Shown here piece after piece: positions 8,450 through 17,434 of a stretch of 23,802 nt of DNA. Both the position numbers and the translations under genes were made by a program. The stretch spans positions 1-23,802 of the forward strand of contig NW_019775886.1 in NCBI RefSeq assembly GCF_001039355.2, in the 5' to 3' direction. Every line of letters begins with the position of its first letter. The stretch's first letter is position 1. Source of the DNA: Lingula anatina (taxonomy: Eukaryota; Brachiopoda; Lingulata; Lingulida; Lingulidae). The notes under the pieces were generated by a model. The model was not told the DNA's origin. It saw only the letters and a list, made by a program, of their open reading frames with translations, and did no database searches.

Positions 8450-11400
8450 CTGCAAATAACAATTTAAAGGTACATACGAACCGAGCATCGGTGGAGTGTG
8501 GATTCCCAGTAACACATGTAAACCACTTCTACTAGATTCTTATATGGCTCTAATAAATTCCACATGCCAAGGGATAAACTGAATAGATCACTCGATCAGC
8601 CATAAAAGACCTTTAGACTGCTCCTTTCTTTAAATTTATGGTTGTAAATTTAACCTACTTCCGTGACCTACTTTCCTACCCCATTGACATACAGCTTAGA
8701 ATGCCAGCAGAAAAATCTGTTCAAACATCATTTTCGGGTAAAATTAAACAATGCCTTTTGGTAATTCTCTTAGTTATACTACTTGAAACTATATGCTGGC
8801 ATTTGGTTGGTTTTTGTGACAAAAAATTGACTTTGTATGCACCTTTAAAAACTTTGTTGTATATTCTACAGTATGCTAATCAGAACAAGACATGTACAAA
8901 GTTCATAGATCCTAATTAATCTATAACTTCTAAAAAATCAAAATACATAGTTTACATTATGGGAAATGCATACATGGTAATGTATCTTTGACACTATAAT
9001 GGGCTGAATCGGCTGCCCAACTTTCAAATTTTCTAAAACAAGATGCTAAGCCCCAGTCCCTAACCTAAAATAGAAAGGGGGGGGGGCTCAGTGAGTTATC
9101 CTAAATTTTCTTATTTATTGTGTAAATAAATATATTGTGCCCTCTCAACTCATTTACAGCCAGGACCTGTCTGTGATAATGGAAAATCAAATAAGTTTTA
9201 TCTAAGACCCCATTCCTATACCTAGATCAATCTAGCAGGATCTACCCATCCCTGACGGGTTTCTCGCTAAATTACAATTAGCTTAAGCAGCTCTATTATT
9301 TAGCATGCCTACTGAAGCTGTCAGGGGTACCCGACATCTAATTTGCTTAAACTGAATGCAATTTAGCAAGAATCCCTCAAAGATGGGTCGATCCTGCTAG
9401 ATATGGGAATGGGGTCTAAAATCCATGTCCTATGCACCAGAAGAGACTTACTTCATCAGGCTTAGCTACTGCATGAGGAACAGCAGGTTTCAGTGATGGG
9501 CCTTGCATCCTCCTTTTCTTCTTCAATTCTCCAATGAGCTTGGTCAGCCTCTCATACAGACTTGTGTTCCTCTTCCTTGCCACTGTTCCTACTGCGGCCT
9601 TAAGCTGGGATTTCTCGGACAGAATGATCACCTGTTTCCTGCCCCGTGTCACTGCCGTGTACACATGCTTCCAGTTCTGGCCATAGGCTTTACCCACCAC
9701 ATAGGTGACAGTCTCTGATTCTGAACCCTGCAAGGTCAGACAGCAACCCAATTATTATCCTTACATTCTCATTACAACTTGTTATCTAATCCAGTTCTAC
9801 TGTTAGCTTTAATTGTCTTCATTATATTTTTAATCTTGAGCTTCTTTCAGTAAAGCAATAATCAGAACTACAAGTCATCAATAAGATATTTCAATAATTG
9901 GGCATGTCTTAAAAGAGCATTTTTAATCCACCTATGCACTTTACAATTAACACCCTCATCTTCCTCATAACACACACATCCTCTACCTGATAGGTGTGAA
10001 TAGTCCGTGCCCAGGCATGTCTCAGCTTACACTGACTCATCACCTCCCTGTAGCAAACTTTTATGATACGCCGATGGTCTGGATCTCGGTCATCCAGGAC
10101 CAGGAATCTTTGTTTGTTGTTCAATGTTTCCACAGTGATATCCTTCAATATGAAGAACATGCAGTGCATTAGTGTTCATATCCTGGCGAGTGATCTGGGG
10201 ACCAGTTTCACAAGAAGGCTAAAGTTTATTTTTGGACTAAAAAATTAGCAGACATATTAAGCTGATTAAGCAGCTTTTTAAAAGAGTATAAGGAGCCTTT
10301 ATTTCTCTTTCATCTCATTTTTTTTTGGGGGGGGGGGGGGAGGGGGGGAGGGGGAGGAGGTCTACCCAAAACTTTTGATGTAACAGTTTTTGACAAAGTT
10401 ATTATTCCTACAGTCAGCTGTCCAGTTTTAACAGTTAAAACAAAGTTTCTAAACTTTTGTGAAACAGGTCCCAGCTGGAAAATATGAAAATAACTATGAA
10501 CTCATTGTTTATCCATACAACACAGAAATATCTAGAGCATCTGGTTTAAAATCATACTGTCATCAAAACTTGAGGATCAGAGAGGCAATATGAGGAATTT
10601 GTAATCCTCATATATGTCTTTCAGTCAGACTTCTATACTAATTTTCCCCATAACTCCTTCCATTTAGGAGATATATAGCATTGAATTTTCAAAAAATTTG
10701 ACAAGGGTGCATTTCATCGAGTGTCATGCCCAAGCGATTGCACCGTCTGAGACAAAAAAAAACAGGGGGTTCAAGTTGAGATTATATGTGACCTAATTCC
10801 AAGAGATGGGGACACAGGTCCGTGTGGTCTAGGAGGAGAAGCGGTAACGGTGACTTGTATCCCACGCAACCCTGCAAAGCTGGCGGAGCTTATGTAGCCG
10901 GTGGGGCTGTACAATACGGGTCGGGACTAAAACCATGAGTACTGCCAGCGTACAAGCTGGTGGTACTAATAAAGTTGATCACAGTCCTGTGTCAATTATG
11001 AACTACTTTTAAGGTATTAAGACTCCGTTCACATGACAAGTCTATTTCCTAAAAATATATTTCTATTTGCGGTATCTTGTGATCACTCCGAGCACAGCCG
11101 AGAATTAATTACAGCTTTGGAAGTAACTGGCTCGCGCTGCCAGTAATTACGCTGCGGGGTATTCAGGGCACAGACCTGATCACAAGATACCGCGAATAGA
11201 AAATAGATTTTTAGAAAATAGATTTTCCATGTGAACAGAGCCTAAGTCAGCTGCCTTTTTTTCAATGTAAGTAAACCTTATGGCATATTGCATTTCAGAA
11301 TGAAAATTTTTTTTCAAATAAATTGAAAATCTTTCTCCTTGCTTAAAGCCTGCTCCTGACACACTTCAACAGTAAATGATGAAAATAAATGTAAATCAGT

Positions 11401-14400
11401 ATTCAGAACTCACATCTTCAATAAAAAACACCTCCCCGTTGCATAGCCTAGGCTTCAGCTCAATAGCATCATCTTCGTCCTCAGTTTCTGAGTCATTTTC
11501 CTGGGAAACTGCTGCACCTGCATTTGTTTCATTCTCTGTTTCATCAAAAGTACTTCCAAAAGGCATGGCACTGCATTCCCTAGCTGCAATTTTCCTCCTT
11601 TTCAATCTCCTTTGTACTTTTTCTTTTTGGGAGTGATCTGTGACACTTCCATTCTTTCTGCAGCATACTTTGTCTCCTGGCCGAAAGTCGAATCTGCCTC
11701 TTGGATCCTTGATACTATGACCAACGTAATGGAGGCAGCAGATCTCATTGATGCGCTCACAATCTTTACTGAAATTACAACAGTGCAGTTTAAGTAAACA
11801 AGTCCAGTACTTGTGCCTTTATCTTATTCAAATATTTTCAGGATTTTAACTTTCCACATATTAATCTATTTAAGTGTTAATATTATAAAAATTTAACATG
11901 TTAAACTATGTTAAACTAACTATTAAATGTATTTTGTTTTCATGAAATAGACCAAAAGAAATTATATCCTTTCTGCCATTCTTATAATATTAATTCATTT
12001 ATCATCATCAAGTACTTCATTATTGATCACTACTGTTTTCTCCTTTTTTAAGTCAACTATGTGATATCTTTTTATAACGATGCTTGTTACCAGAGGAGAG
12101 CAACATCTGCATGTCTTACTTTCTAAATGCTACAAACTGGGAGTTTTCTACAGTTCCTATGCACGGATCCTGGCCACTTAACAAACTCCTTACTGCACCA
12201 TCAATGCCTGGAATATAAATCATTTACTGATGTTAGTTTCTAATTGCACACACATGTAATCAATTAGCCCATTTTTTCCCTAATACTTTTAACTAATTCT
12301 TTCCTTTGCAAAAATGAAAACACAAGGAGATTGAAGAGAAAAAAATTAACAGCAGTGTATATTTCAGATTTAAAGGATAACTGAAGAATACGTTTCAACT
12401 ATAACATTGATGAATAAAAAACCTACCTGGTCCATCATCATTTTCTGGTATTGTGACCTCAAAGAACTTATCCTCTTTGTTAAACAGTGGGACCTCCAAC
12501 TTAGATATTCTTTCTGCATTCTCAACTATTGCCTTGGATTCACTCCTGTGGTTCTGTTTTAACAATATGCTGCATCCACTATCATGTAAAGAATCATACA
12601 AATCAGATAGAAAGTTCCCGGGGTCAATAGAAGGCAACTGATTCACATCACCAAGCACAACCAACTTTTTGAGATCTGCATGTTGAAGTAGAAGTTGAAA
12701 CATATTGTTGAAAAGACAGACAGAAACCAAGCTGGACTCATCCACTACCACTGCTTTGACATGCTTGAACTTCCATTCAGGATCTTCTTCATTTGAATTT
12801 TTTACCTTTTTGAGGTGCATCCTCCAGCTCCAGAGCACCTGGTGCAAAGTAAAGGAGGGCAGCTGAGAACGCCGGCCAAGAATATTGGCTGCCTTGCCAG
12901 TGGGAGCAGTGAGCAGCACTGTAATGTCTGTTTTCAACTTTTGTTTTTCTCCAAATTCTTGATTCTCTGGCATATCCATGGTTCCACTGAATTCCAATTG
13001 TACATCATTCATCATATCTTTCTCTTCGTTAAATGGTGTAATTTCTTCTCTCTCAAATCCCTGGTCTTCAGTTTTGTTATCTAGTTTTTGTGCATGTCTA
13101 AACACAGAGCTGACAACAGTTGTCTTCCCACAGCCACCTTTACCTGACAAAACAGTTACGGCATTCTGACTGATGACCTGTGCAGCAAGCTTCTGATCCT
13201 CATCCTGAGCTATTTGCTGAAACTCAGGCCTAAAATTAAAATATTTACTGGATAATGTACCAAGTAAGCCCATTTCTTATGTGTGCTATAAATACAGTAA
13301 TATGCGCACTTCTTGTTAACCATTTTGTGGAAATACTTGCCCTATTTACACAATAAAAACTCATAAATGATATCTTTGCAAAGAAAGAATAAACACAAGT
13401 GAAAATCTTCAACATCGAAAAAAGTATTTGGCACAAAAAGTGAAAATAAAACCGAAACAATTGTATAAACCATTCTCCTGAAAGAAGAAATTTTGATAAG
13501 ACTGAAACATAAAACTAAAGATAAATAAGTAAGCTTCATGTTGAGCTTTAACTTCAATTCCATCTTTATCTTTAGGCCATTCTCGGTTTACCAAATTTTA
13601 TGTATTCCAAGTGTCATGAGTGAGGAGGGTGGGATGGGGGATGCCATTTTGCTGACATGAGATAGAAAATCACACCATGTACTACTATTACTTGACAGCT
13701 GTGATACCTATTATCAAATATTACCTGTCAAAATCATAATTCCTAAACTGCTCTGGTATCTACATCAAATATTACCTGTCAAAATCATAAACTGCTCTGG
13801 TATCTACATCAAATATTACCTGTCAAAATCAATGTCAAAGGTCCATGGCTCACATGTCAGCATGGTACCTATCCCTCGCTTGATTTCCTCCTCCGCTTTC
13901 CACAAGTACCTCAAATAGACTCTGCCGTTTTCTCGTACTATTATGTAATTATCCACCAGAAACTGGAATGCTTTGCGGTAGTTGGTCACTTTATGGTCAT
14001 CCAACTTTTTCGGAGTAATAGAGTTTTCATACAGGAAGGTATGTCCCTTTCCTCGGCTCTCTTTCTTTAACATGTCATAAATGTACAGGGCATCTTGATG
14101 AAGAGGACTCAGTTTATCAAAGATTCCGCATGCCTTATATGATTGGAGAGTAGCTTCACAGCCAACCACACTGAACTTGTACCTCAAGACCTTGAAAATG
14201 TTTAAAGAAACAATATAATGTAAAACACCTGTCTTTGCTCATGCAAGAATTTTATTTATCTTTTGTACTTTGGAGTTTTTTTCTTTCATGGAACAAACTT
14301 TACACTTACGAAATATGTAAATGCTTTGGTCTATAACTAAAAATTAGTGAAATAAACCTACTGGACTGAATCCAAAAACCCATGGCTCCTTTGTAAGTGC

Positions 14401-16548
14401 TTTATTAAATTCCTGACAAATCGTATTTTGAAATCTTCTTTTTCCGTCTTTATCACCATCTTGGAGAAAATGCAGAAAATGTCTTGGAAGCAACTGTGGA
14501 ATCCATCTGAAGAAGTCTTGTAAATTCTGTGTAAGGTATTTATATACAGTTCCACCACTCTCTGAAGATAAATATCCAATAATGAGATTAAGGACACCAA
14601 CTAATAAAAACAGTAAGGAACTGACAGCACAATTGTCTGATTTTATTTGTATGCTAAAATGCAGTAAACAGACAGCAGCAAGAGAAAAGAGAAAATGAAC
14701 CTACATTTTGTAACCTGCAGATTTTCCCTCATTGAATAAGCCCACTGTTCTACTATAGACAGTTTTACCTAAAATTCATGAGATGGGTGTTTGCCTACCA
14801 GAGCTCTGCAAGTGAGAGATTATATTCTCGGCCATCCCACTCCTCTCATCATTTGATGGAATGGCTAACTTAAACCTTTCAAGGAGTTCTAGCATGTTTT
14901 GAAATGAGACTACCTCTCCCCATGACCTAAAACAAATTGTCCAAGATAACATATTAGACCAAAATAATGTTCTAATCTATGACACCAAACAAGTGATGAA
15001 AATCTCAACAAATTGTAATATGTTTTTTGTACAATATTGACAATGAACATTAAAGTCCATTAAAGTTATAATTATAAACCATCATATATCAAAAACTTAA
15101 ACACTGCAATATGTAAGTAAAAACATAACAAAAAAAAAACATTATGAGATATAAATTCAAAGTAAGAGTTTGTATAACATTTAGTCAAAGTGAATAATAT
15201 ATGCTAATTACTTTATTTGCTCAAAAAAAGCATCCACATGCTGTTTGTCAGCACCAGTCATGGCGTTGGTGAGAAAAAGATACACTAAGTTCTGTGTCTT
15301 CACACCTGGATCATCTCTCAGTCTGTACTCAGGATTACCTTGAAAACAACATTAAAGCCAATATCATCACATATTCTCCAATAAACTTAGTTGTGGCCTT
15401 AAGACTTGGAACAGCTTTGAGCATAATCTACAAAATCTTCCCATACTACAACTTTGTTCTGTTTGGTTTATATACCACCACTTTGTTTCTTAGAGAATTA
15501 TTCAGCCTTCAAGCATTGATACATTTACAGGTGCATCTTACCTGCCATAAAACGTAAACCCTTCCTTCTTGTTGTTTTCAAACGCACAGTTGCAGCCCAC
15601 CAAGGATCTGTCATCAAGAATTTGCCACATATATTGATTTCTTTTCCACCTTTGAAAACTTTGAATAAAACTGAAATTGAGATGGAGTTGCACATGTATA
15701 CGAGTGTTGTAAAAAGTTCCCTGCAAACAAAATGTCATGCACATACATACATACATACCCTACTGCCAAAGTAAAATTTTCAACACTGGGTATCAAAATT
15801 TTGATGATTTCACATGAATCAGCTGCTAGGCCACAAATAAAGGTAAATTGTGCAGACAGTGCAGTGTATATTTTCAAAGACAGCTGGACATTTTATATAT
15901 ATATTTTTTAATGACTGCTTGGCTTGTGGGAACATCCGTGGGCAGCCTTCCTCAGAAAGAAATTTGAAGTTGTGTGTTTCCTCATTACCTAGCTCATTTT
16001 GGCCACATGGGTGCTAAAAGTTCTGCATGACATAGTGTGGATTTTTAAGGAAGGCATGTGGCAACTACACTGAGACTGAACAGGCTCTGTACAATCACTT
16101 TTTAACCGACAATCCAAAATTTTCTATCTCATGTCAGCAAAATGGCATCCCCCATCCCACCCTCCTCACTCATGACACTTGGAATACATAAAATTTGGTA
16201 GGAAATAAAAGATGGTAGATTTTAACGGCCTGTCCTGTACCCCCAATCCTGGGAAAATCCTGGGAAGCCTGCTTGGAGAGGTTTTATCTCTACTAGTACA
16301 CACGAGAGATTGCATCAAATAAAAAAACACGCTATCTCACCCGTTTTTTCGGCCACAGGCTGAGATCTGGCTAAGTTTCCACCATTTTCGACAGTTTCCA
16401 TTTCGTCCATGTCAAGCATATGAATGTCGTCGTCCGCTTCTCCTTCTTCAACTTCTTCATCTTCGTCCTTATTCTCACAATCTTCACGACTTGGAAGAAA
16501 ATATCCATCAACAACTTCAGCAAAAAGGCTCCTTTTCATTCCCGCCAT
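7406..16548 (-). CDS. HELB: DNA helicase B, 12 exons (complete gene model)
   Basis: HELB is a nuclear 5'-to-3' SF1B (RecD-like) helicase that works with RPA in replication stress and restrains DNA end resection. Exons, 5' to 3' on the minus strand: 16548-16341, 15670-15542, 15338-15212, 14926-14799, 14600-14362, 14190-13820, 13229-12427, 12207-12120, 11768-11414, 10142-9987, 9727-9452, 8449-7406. Every junction is GT/AG, and phase is continuous through all eleven, giving 3924 nt (about 1307 residues; human HELB is 1087, the extra being mainly in the C-terminal tail). Helicase motifs are intact: I GKGGCGKTT (about 430), Ia TAPTGKAA (508), II DESS (564), III GDVNQLPSIDP (594), IV QNHRSES (626), V HAWARTIHTYQGSE (857), VI YTAVTRGR (891). 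The N-terminal and C-terminal parts also align with vertebrate HELB as I remember it. The gene is head-to-head with CFAP298. Exon 1 recurs at 19054-19261. Confidence 0.93.
8450..9451 (-). other. HELB intron 11
   Basis: The intron runs from GTAAGT (after exon 11 at 9452) to TTTGCAG before exon 12. It holds a G10 run at 9077-9086 and a MITE at 9206-9416. A plus-strand open frame at 8638-8919 has no recognisable features and I do not call it. Confidence 0.75.
9206..9416. mobile_element. PIF/Harbinger-like MITE with TAA target duplication
   Basis: A 211-bp nonautonomous element. The termini read GACCCCATTCC and GGAATGGGGTC, perfect inverted repeats at the tips, with imperfect inversion extending about 80 bases inward (for example CTAGCAGGATC against GATCCTGCTAG). 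Both ends are flanked by TAA (9203-9205 and 9417-9419), the 3-bp duplication typical of PIF/Harbinger elements. It carries no coding capacity and lies 35 bases from the HELB exon 11 donor. Confidence 0.8.
9452..9727 (-). CDS. HELB: HELB exon 11: motif VI
   Basis: The exon follows acceptor CCTTGCAG and ends in donor GTAAGT, phase 0 at both sides (92 residues). It begins with the G-S-E completing motif V, then YVVGKA and the motif VI arginine finger segment VYTAVTRGR, followed by the conserved SQL turn. After the helicase fold it becomes basic (KKKRR), leading into the tail. Confidence 0.9.
9987..10142 (-). CDS. HELB: HELB exon 10: motif V
   Basis: The exon has 52 residues in phase 0. It encodes DITVETL at the start and HAWARTIHTYQ at the end, the DNA-contacting motif V segment of RecD-like helicases, which is nearly identical in human HELB. 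The donor is CAG/GTAGAG. Confidence 0.9.
10327..10360 (+). repeat. G-rich tract (G14 followed by G7, G5 and GG runs)
   Basis: A T9 run is followed by 14 G, then A-separated runs of 7, 5, 2 and 2 G. At least three long G-runs meet a G-quadruplex pattern on the plus strand, which is the template strand of HELB. Homopolymer lengths may also be sequencing errors. Confidence 0.8.
10727..10990. other. GC-rich unclassified block in HELB intron 9
   Basis: Base composition is clearly richer in G and C than the flanks, with words such as GCGGTAACGGTGAC and GGTGGGGCTGTACAATACGGG. It ends shortly before the MITE at 11021. It encodes no long frame. A SINE or other transposon fragment is possible, but I see no A/B boxes or terminal repeats that settle it. 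Confidence 0.35.
11021..11242. mobile_element. Palindromic MITE with TAA target duplication
   Basis: A 222-bp element whose ends read GACTCCGTTCACATG and CATGTGAACAGAGCC, inverted repeats with two mismatches. An internal inverted pair GCGGTATCTTGTGATCA / TGATCACAAGATACCGCG extends the foldback. TAA flanks both sides (11018-11020, 11243-11245), as for PIF/Harbinger elements. It differs in sequence from the MITE at 9206. Confidence 0.78.
11414..11768 (-). CDS. HELB: HELB exon 9: linker within helicase domain 2A
   Basis: The exon follows acceptor GTAATTTCAG and ends at donor GTGAGT. It aligns with human HELB at the start (KDCERIN, CCLHYVGH), at FRPGDKVCC, and at the end (RLCNGEVFFIED). Between the last two lies a species-variable insertion, first very basic (RRLKRRK), then very acidic (ETEDEDDA), probably a disordered surface loop. 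Confidence 0.88.
11769..12119 (-). other. HELB intron 8
   Basis: AT-rich. It contains near-repeats of ATGTTAAACTA at about 11899-11920. Nothing else is recognised. Confidence 0.75.
12120..12207 (-). CDS. HELB: HELB exon 8 (88 nt)
   Basis: A small exon encoding about 29 residues ending SQFVAFRK, which matches the human SQFIAFRR segment that precedes the DCDLIN-type sequence. Acceptor TATATTCCAG; donor AGAAA/GTAAGA. It restores phase from 1 to 2 between exons 7 and 9, which supports it. Confidence 0.88.
12427..13229 (-). CDS. HELB: HELB exon 7: RecD-like helicase core, motifs I to IV
   Basis: The largest helicase exon, 803 nt. It contains the Walker A loop GKGGCGKTT, motif Ia TAPTGKAA, Walker B DESS, motif III GDVNQLPSIDPG and motif IV QNHRSES. 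Between motif I and Ia sits an expanded acidic insertion of about 60 residues (rich in E and D). In human HELB an acidic segment at the same place binds RPA, so this is the likely RPA contact. Acceptor AATTTTAG/GCCTGAG; donor CCAG/GTAGGT. Confidence 0.93.
13230..13819 (-). other. HELB intron 6
   Basis: The intron contains the triplicated donor repeat (13713-13830, which extends into exon 6) and an 82-base repeat fragment (13589-13671) that recurs inverted in intron 1 at 16119-16200 and 18831-18912. The remainder is AT-rich without recognisable content. Confidence 0.75.
13589..13671 (-). repeat. Dispersed repeat fragment, inverted relative to 16119-16200
   Basis: This 83-base stretch is nearly identical, in reverse complement, to 16119-16200 and its duplicate 18831-18912. 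The shared core is rich in CCATCCCACCCTCC. Three copies in introns of one gene in two orientations indicate a mobile or dispersed repeat. No ends or target duplications are apparent. Confidence 0.8.
13713..13830 (-). repeat. Triplicated 5' splice-site repeat at HELB exon 6
   Basis: The unit ATCAAATATTACCTGTCAAAAT (plus strand) occurs three times, with spacings of 51 and 44 bases. On the minus strand each copy reads GATTTTGACAG/GTAATATTTGAT, the exon 6 end plus donor. The copy nearest the exon (boundary 13820) keeps phase with exon 7. Using the other two would add 44 or 95 nt and shift the frame. Confidence 0.9.
13820..14190 (-). CDS. HELB: HELB exon 6
   Basis: The exon encodes about 124 residues, starting VLRYKFSVVGCEA (compare human REWKLLRCEA) and including a helical, basic, winged-helix-like stretch with KGHTFLYEN (compare human DGHTYVEVN). 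It ends DFD before the helicase exon. It corresponds to the N-terminal domain region just before the RecD-like core. Acceptor CATTTTCAAG; donor as described for the triplicated repeat. Confidence 0.9.
14362..14600 (-). CDS. HELB: HELB exon 5
   Basis: The exon encodes about 80 residues containing WIPQLLPRHF and KEPWVFGFSP, which match human HELB FLPVLLPRHF and HPWKLGFS in order and spacing. The coding frame is distinct from the longest overlapping open frame, and the match identifies the right one. Acceptor TTTTATTAG; donor CCA/GTAGGT. Confidence 0.9.
14799..14926 (-). CDS. HELB: HELB exon 4
   Basis: A 128-nt exon, acceptor TTTGTTTTAG/GTCATG, donor TCTG/GTAGGC. It encodes a mostly helical stretch (VVSFQNMLELLERFKLA). 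Sequence similarity to human HELB is weak here. Support comes from the splice signals and from exact phase fit (2 in, 1 out) between exons 3 and 5. Confidence 0.78.
15212..15338 (-). CDS. HELB: HELB exon 3
   Basis: A 127-nt exon, acceptor TTTTCAAG/GTAATCC, donor AAATAAA/GTAATT. It encodes NLVYLFL followed by ADKQHVDAFFEQIK, which matches the human segment with KHICALFL and DDVNKFLTWVKE. Confidence 0.85.
15542..15670 (-). CDS. HELB: HELB exon 2: N-terminal domain
   Basis: A 129-nt exon, acceptor CTCAATTTCAG/TTTTATT, donor GGCAG/GTAAGA. It encodes ICGKFLMTDPWWAATVRLK, matching the human VFGRFPITGAWWRVKVQV segment. A different, longer open frame overlaps it, but only this frame gives the match and the phase. 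A second AG 50 bases upstream would put a stop in frame. Confidence 0.88.
15671..16340 (-). other. HELB intron 1
   Basis: Contains a CATA microsatellite near 15741-15757, a TA run near 15893-15904, and the 82-base repeat fragment at 16119-16200. Homology with the downstream duplicate starts inside this intron at about 16039. Confidence 0.75.
16341..16548 (-). CDS. HELB: HELB exon 1, copy A (joined to the rest of the gene)
   Basis: The exon encodes 69 residues starting MAGMKRSLF, with GYFLPSRED and a long acidic stretch rich in E and D, like the acidic N-terminus of human HELB. The donor is ACGG/GTGAGA, phase 1. The start codon context is GAAATGGCGGG. The duplicate at 19054-19261 differs by three substitutions (S7R, H43Q and one silent). 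Confidence 0.9.
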
Positions 16549-17434
16549 TTCAAAATGTCAAGTCGCAGGAGGGAAAGAGGTCACCCTATCAAATAAACGG
16601 GGCCGTAGCAATAGTCCGAAGGTTCGATAGTCCGAAGGTTCATTGGTCCGAATATTCACTATAGAACCTTCGGACCAATGAACCCTTGATTAAAAAATCG
16701 ATGAAAATGTTACCACTTTTCGGACCAACGAACCTTCGGACCAATGAACCTTCGGACTATCGAGACGCCCCCAAATAAACGGAAGCGACCTGTTTCAACA
16801 TGTTGTTCACAAGAACTTCCGGCTCATGGTCTGCACTTCTGCAATTTAACTAGCTCAAATTTTACTTTTGACATGCACCTCTTAATGTAGCCTCAATTAA
16901 ACCAATAATAATAAATGAATTTGCCACAAATTAGCTTTACTATATTCAAAATTACTTGAATTACACTATTTATGCAGTTGCCATGGCACCGTAGAGTATC
17001 TCCGTAGATATAGTCTAGAAACTTCCTGTGGCATTGCTCTTGTGTCTTTTGAATTTGACTTGTTGGTAAGTAAATTTAATCTTAGGTCTCACTAGGTAGA
17101 TTTCAGAAATTCTTAGCTCAATGGGTATGAGTGCATGTAGTGATATTTTACCTTTTCGAAAATCTGCGTCCTGTGATTTTATCATTTTGCTGCACCAGAC
17201 CCGTCGGTCAACAGCAGTGGTGTTGGAGCCGTCATCAGATTTGTTGAAGCAATGATGCAGCAATGTGTGTTTTAAGCGAAAATGCCTTCCATACATTATA
17301 CGTTAAATATCTTTGTAAATATATACTGTCAGTACTGGTAGATTATACCTTTAAGATCTGCACCAGCAATTCATACGGCTCATATGATGTTTTTTCCCTT
17401 TCCTCATTTCTGACTGTTTTCAAGATCAGTGATA
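16549..17434. promoter_or_regulatory. Head-to-head HELB/CFAP298 intergenic region, probable bidirectional promoter
   Basis: The start codons are 886 bases apart, of which about 182 are a transposon insertion plus its target duplication (16599-16780). Motifs include an ETS core ACTTCCGG at 16815-16822, a second GGAA core in ACGGAAGCG (16779-16787), and a YY1-like AAATGGCGGG over the HELB ATG. There is no TATA box at a plausible distance. The CFAP298 ATG is preceded by pyrimidine-rich sequence and TTTTCAAG, which may be a 5' UTR splice acceptor. Confidence 0.6.
16599..16772. mobile_element. Foldback MITE (TCCGAAGGTTC family) with 8-bp target duplication
   Basis: A 174-bp element built of inverted and repeated TCCGAAGGTTCATTGGTCCGAA-type words. 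The ends are GGGGCCGTAGCAATAGTCCG and CGGACTATCGAGACGCCCCC. AAATAAAC flanks both sides (16591-16598 and 16773-16780), an 8-bp duplication as in hAT elements. The boundary is ambiguous by two bases because GG follows both copies. The duplicate locus at about 19313-19322 has AAATAAAC only once, an empty site. Confidence 0.88.

Larger units (their letters stand above)
10143..11413 (-). other. HELB intron 9
   Basis: A 1271-base intron. It carries a G-rich tract at 10327-10360, a locally GC-rich block of unknown origin at about 10727-10990, and a MITE at 11021-11242. No exon-like open frame with conserved residues was found. Confidence 0.75.

Noticed and set aside
8638-8919. 93-residue plus-strand frame in HELB intron 11
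   Set aside because: It has one hydrophobic stretch but no conserved features, no promoter signal and AT-rich composition like the intron.
10860-10990. Possible tRNA or tRNA-derived SINE in the GC-rich block
   Set aside because: No cloverleaf, anticodon arm or paired A and B boxes could be found.
15614-15877. Longer minus-strand open frames overlapping HELB exon 2
   Set aside because: Only the third frame gives the GKF-x-MTDPWW match to HELB and the phase needed by exons 1 and 3. The longer frames contain microsatellite-derived and unconserved sequence.
17429-17434. GTG-ATA extension upstream of the CFAP298 ATG
   Set aside because: No ATG is present there. The human protein start aligns with the ATG at 17435.
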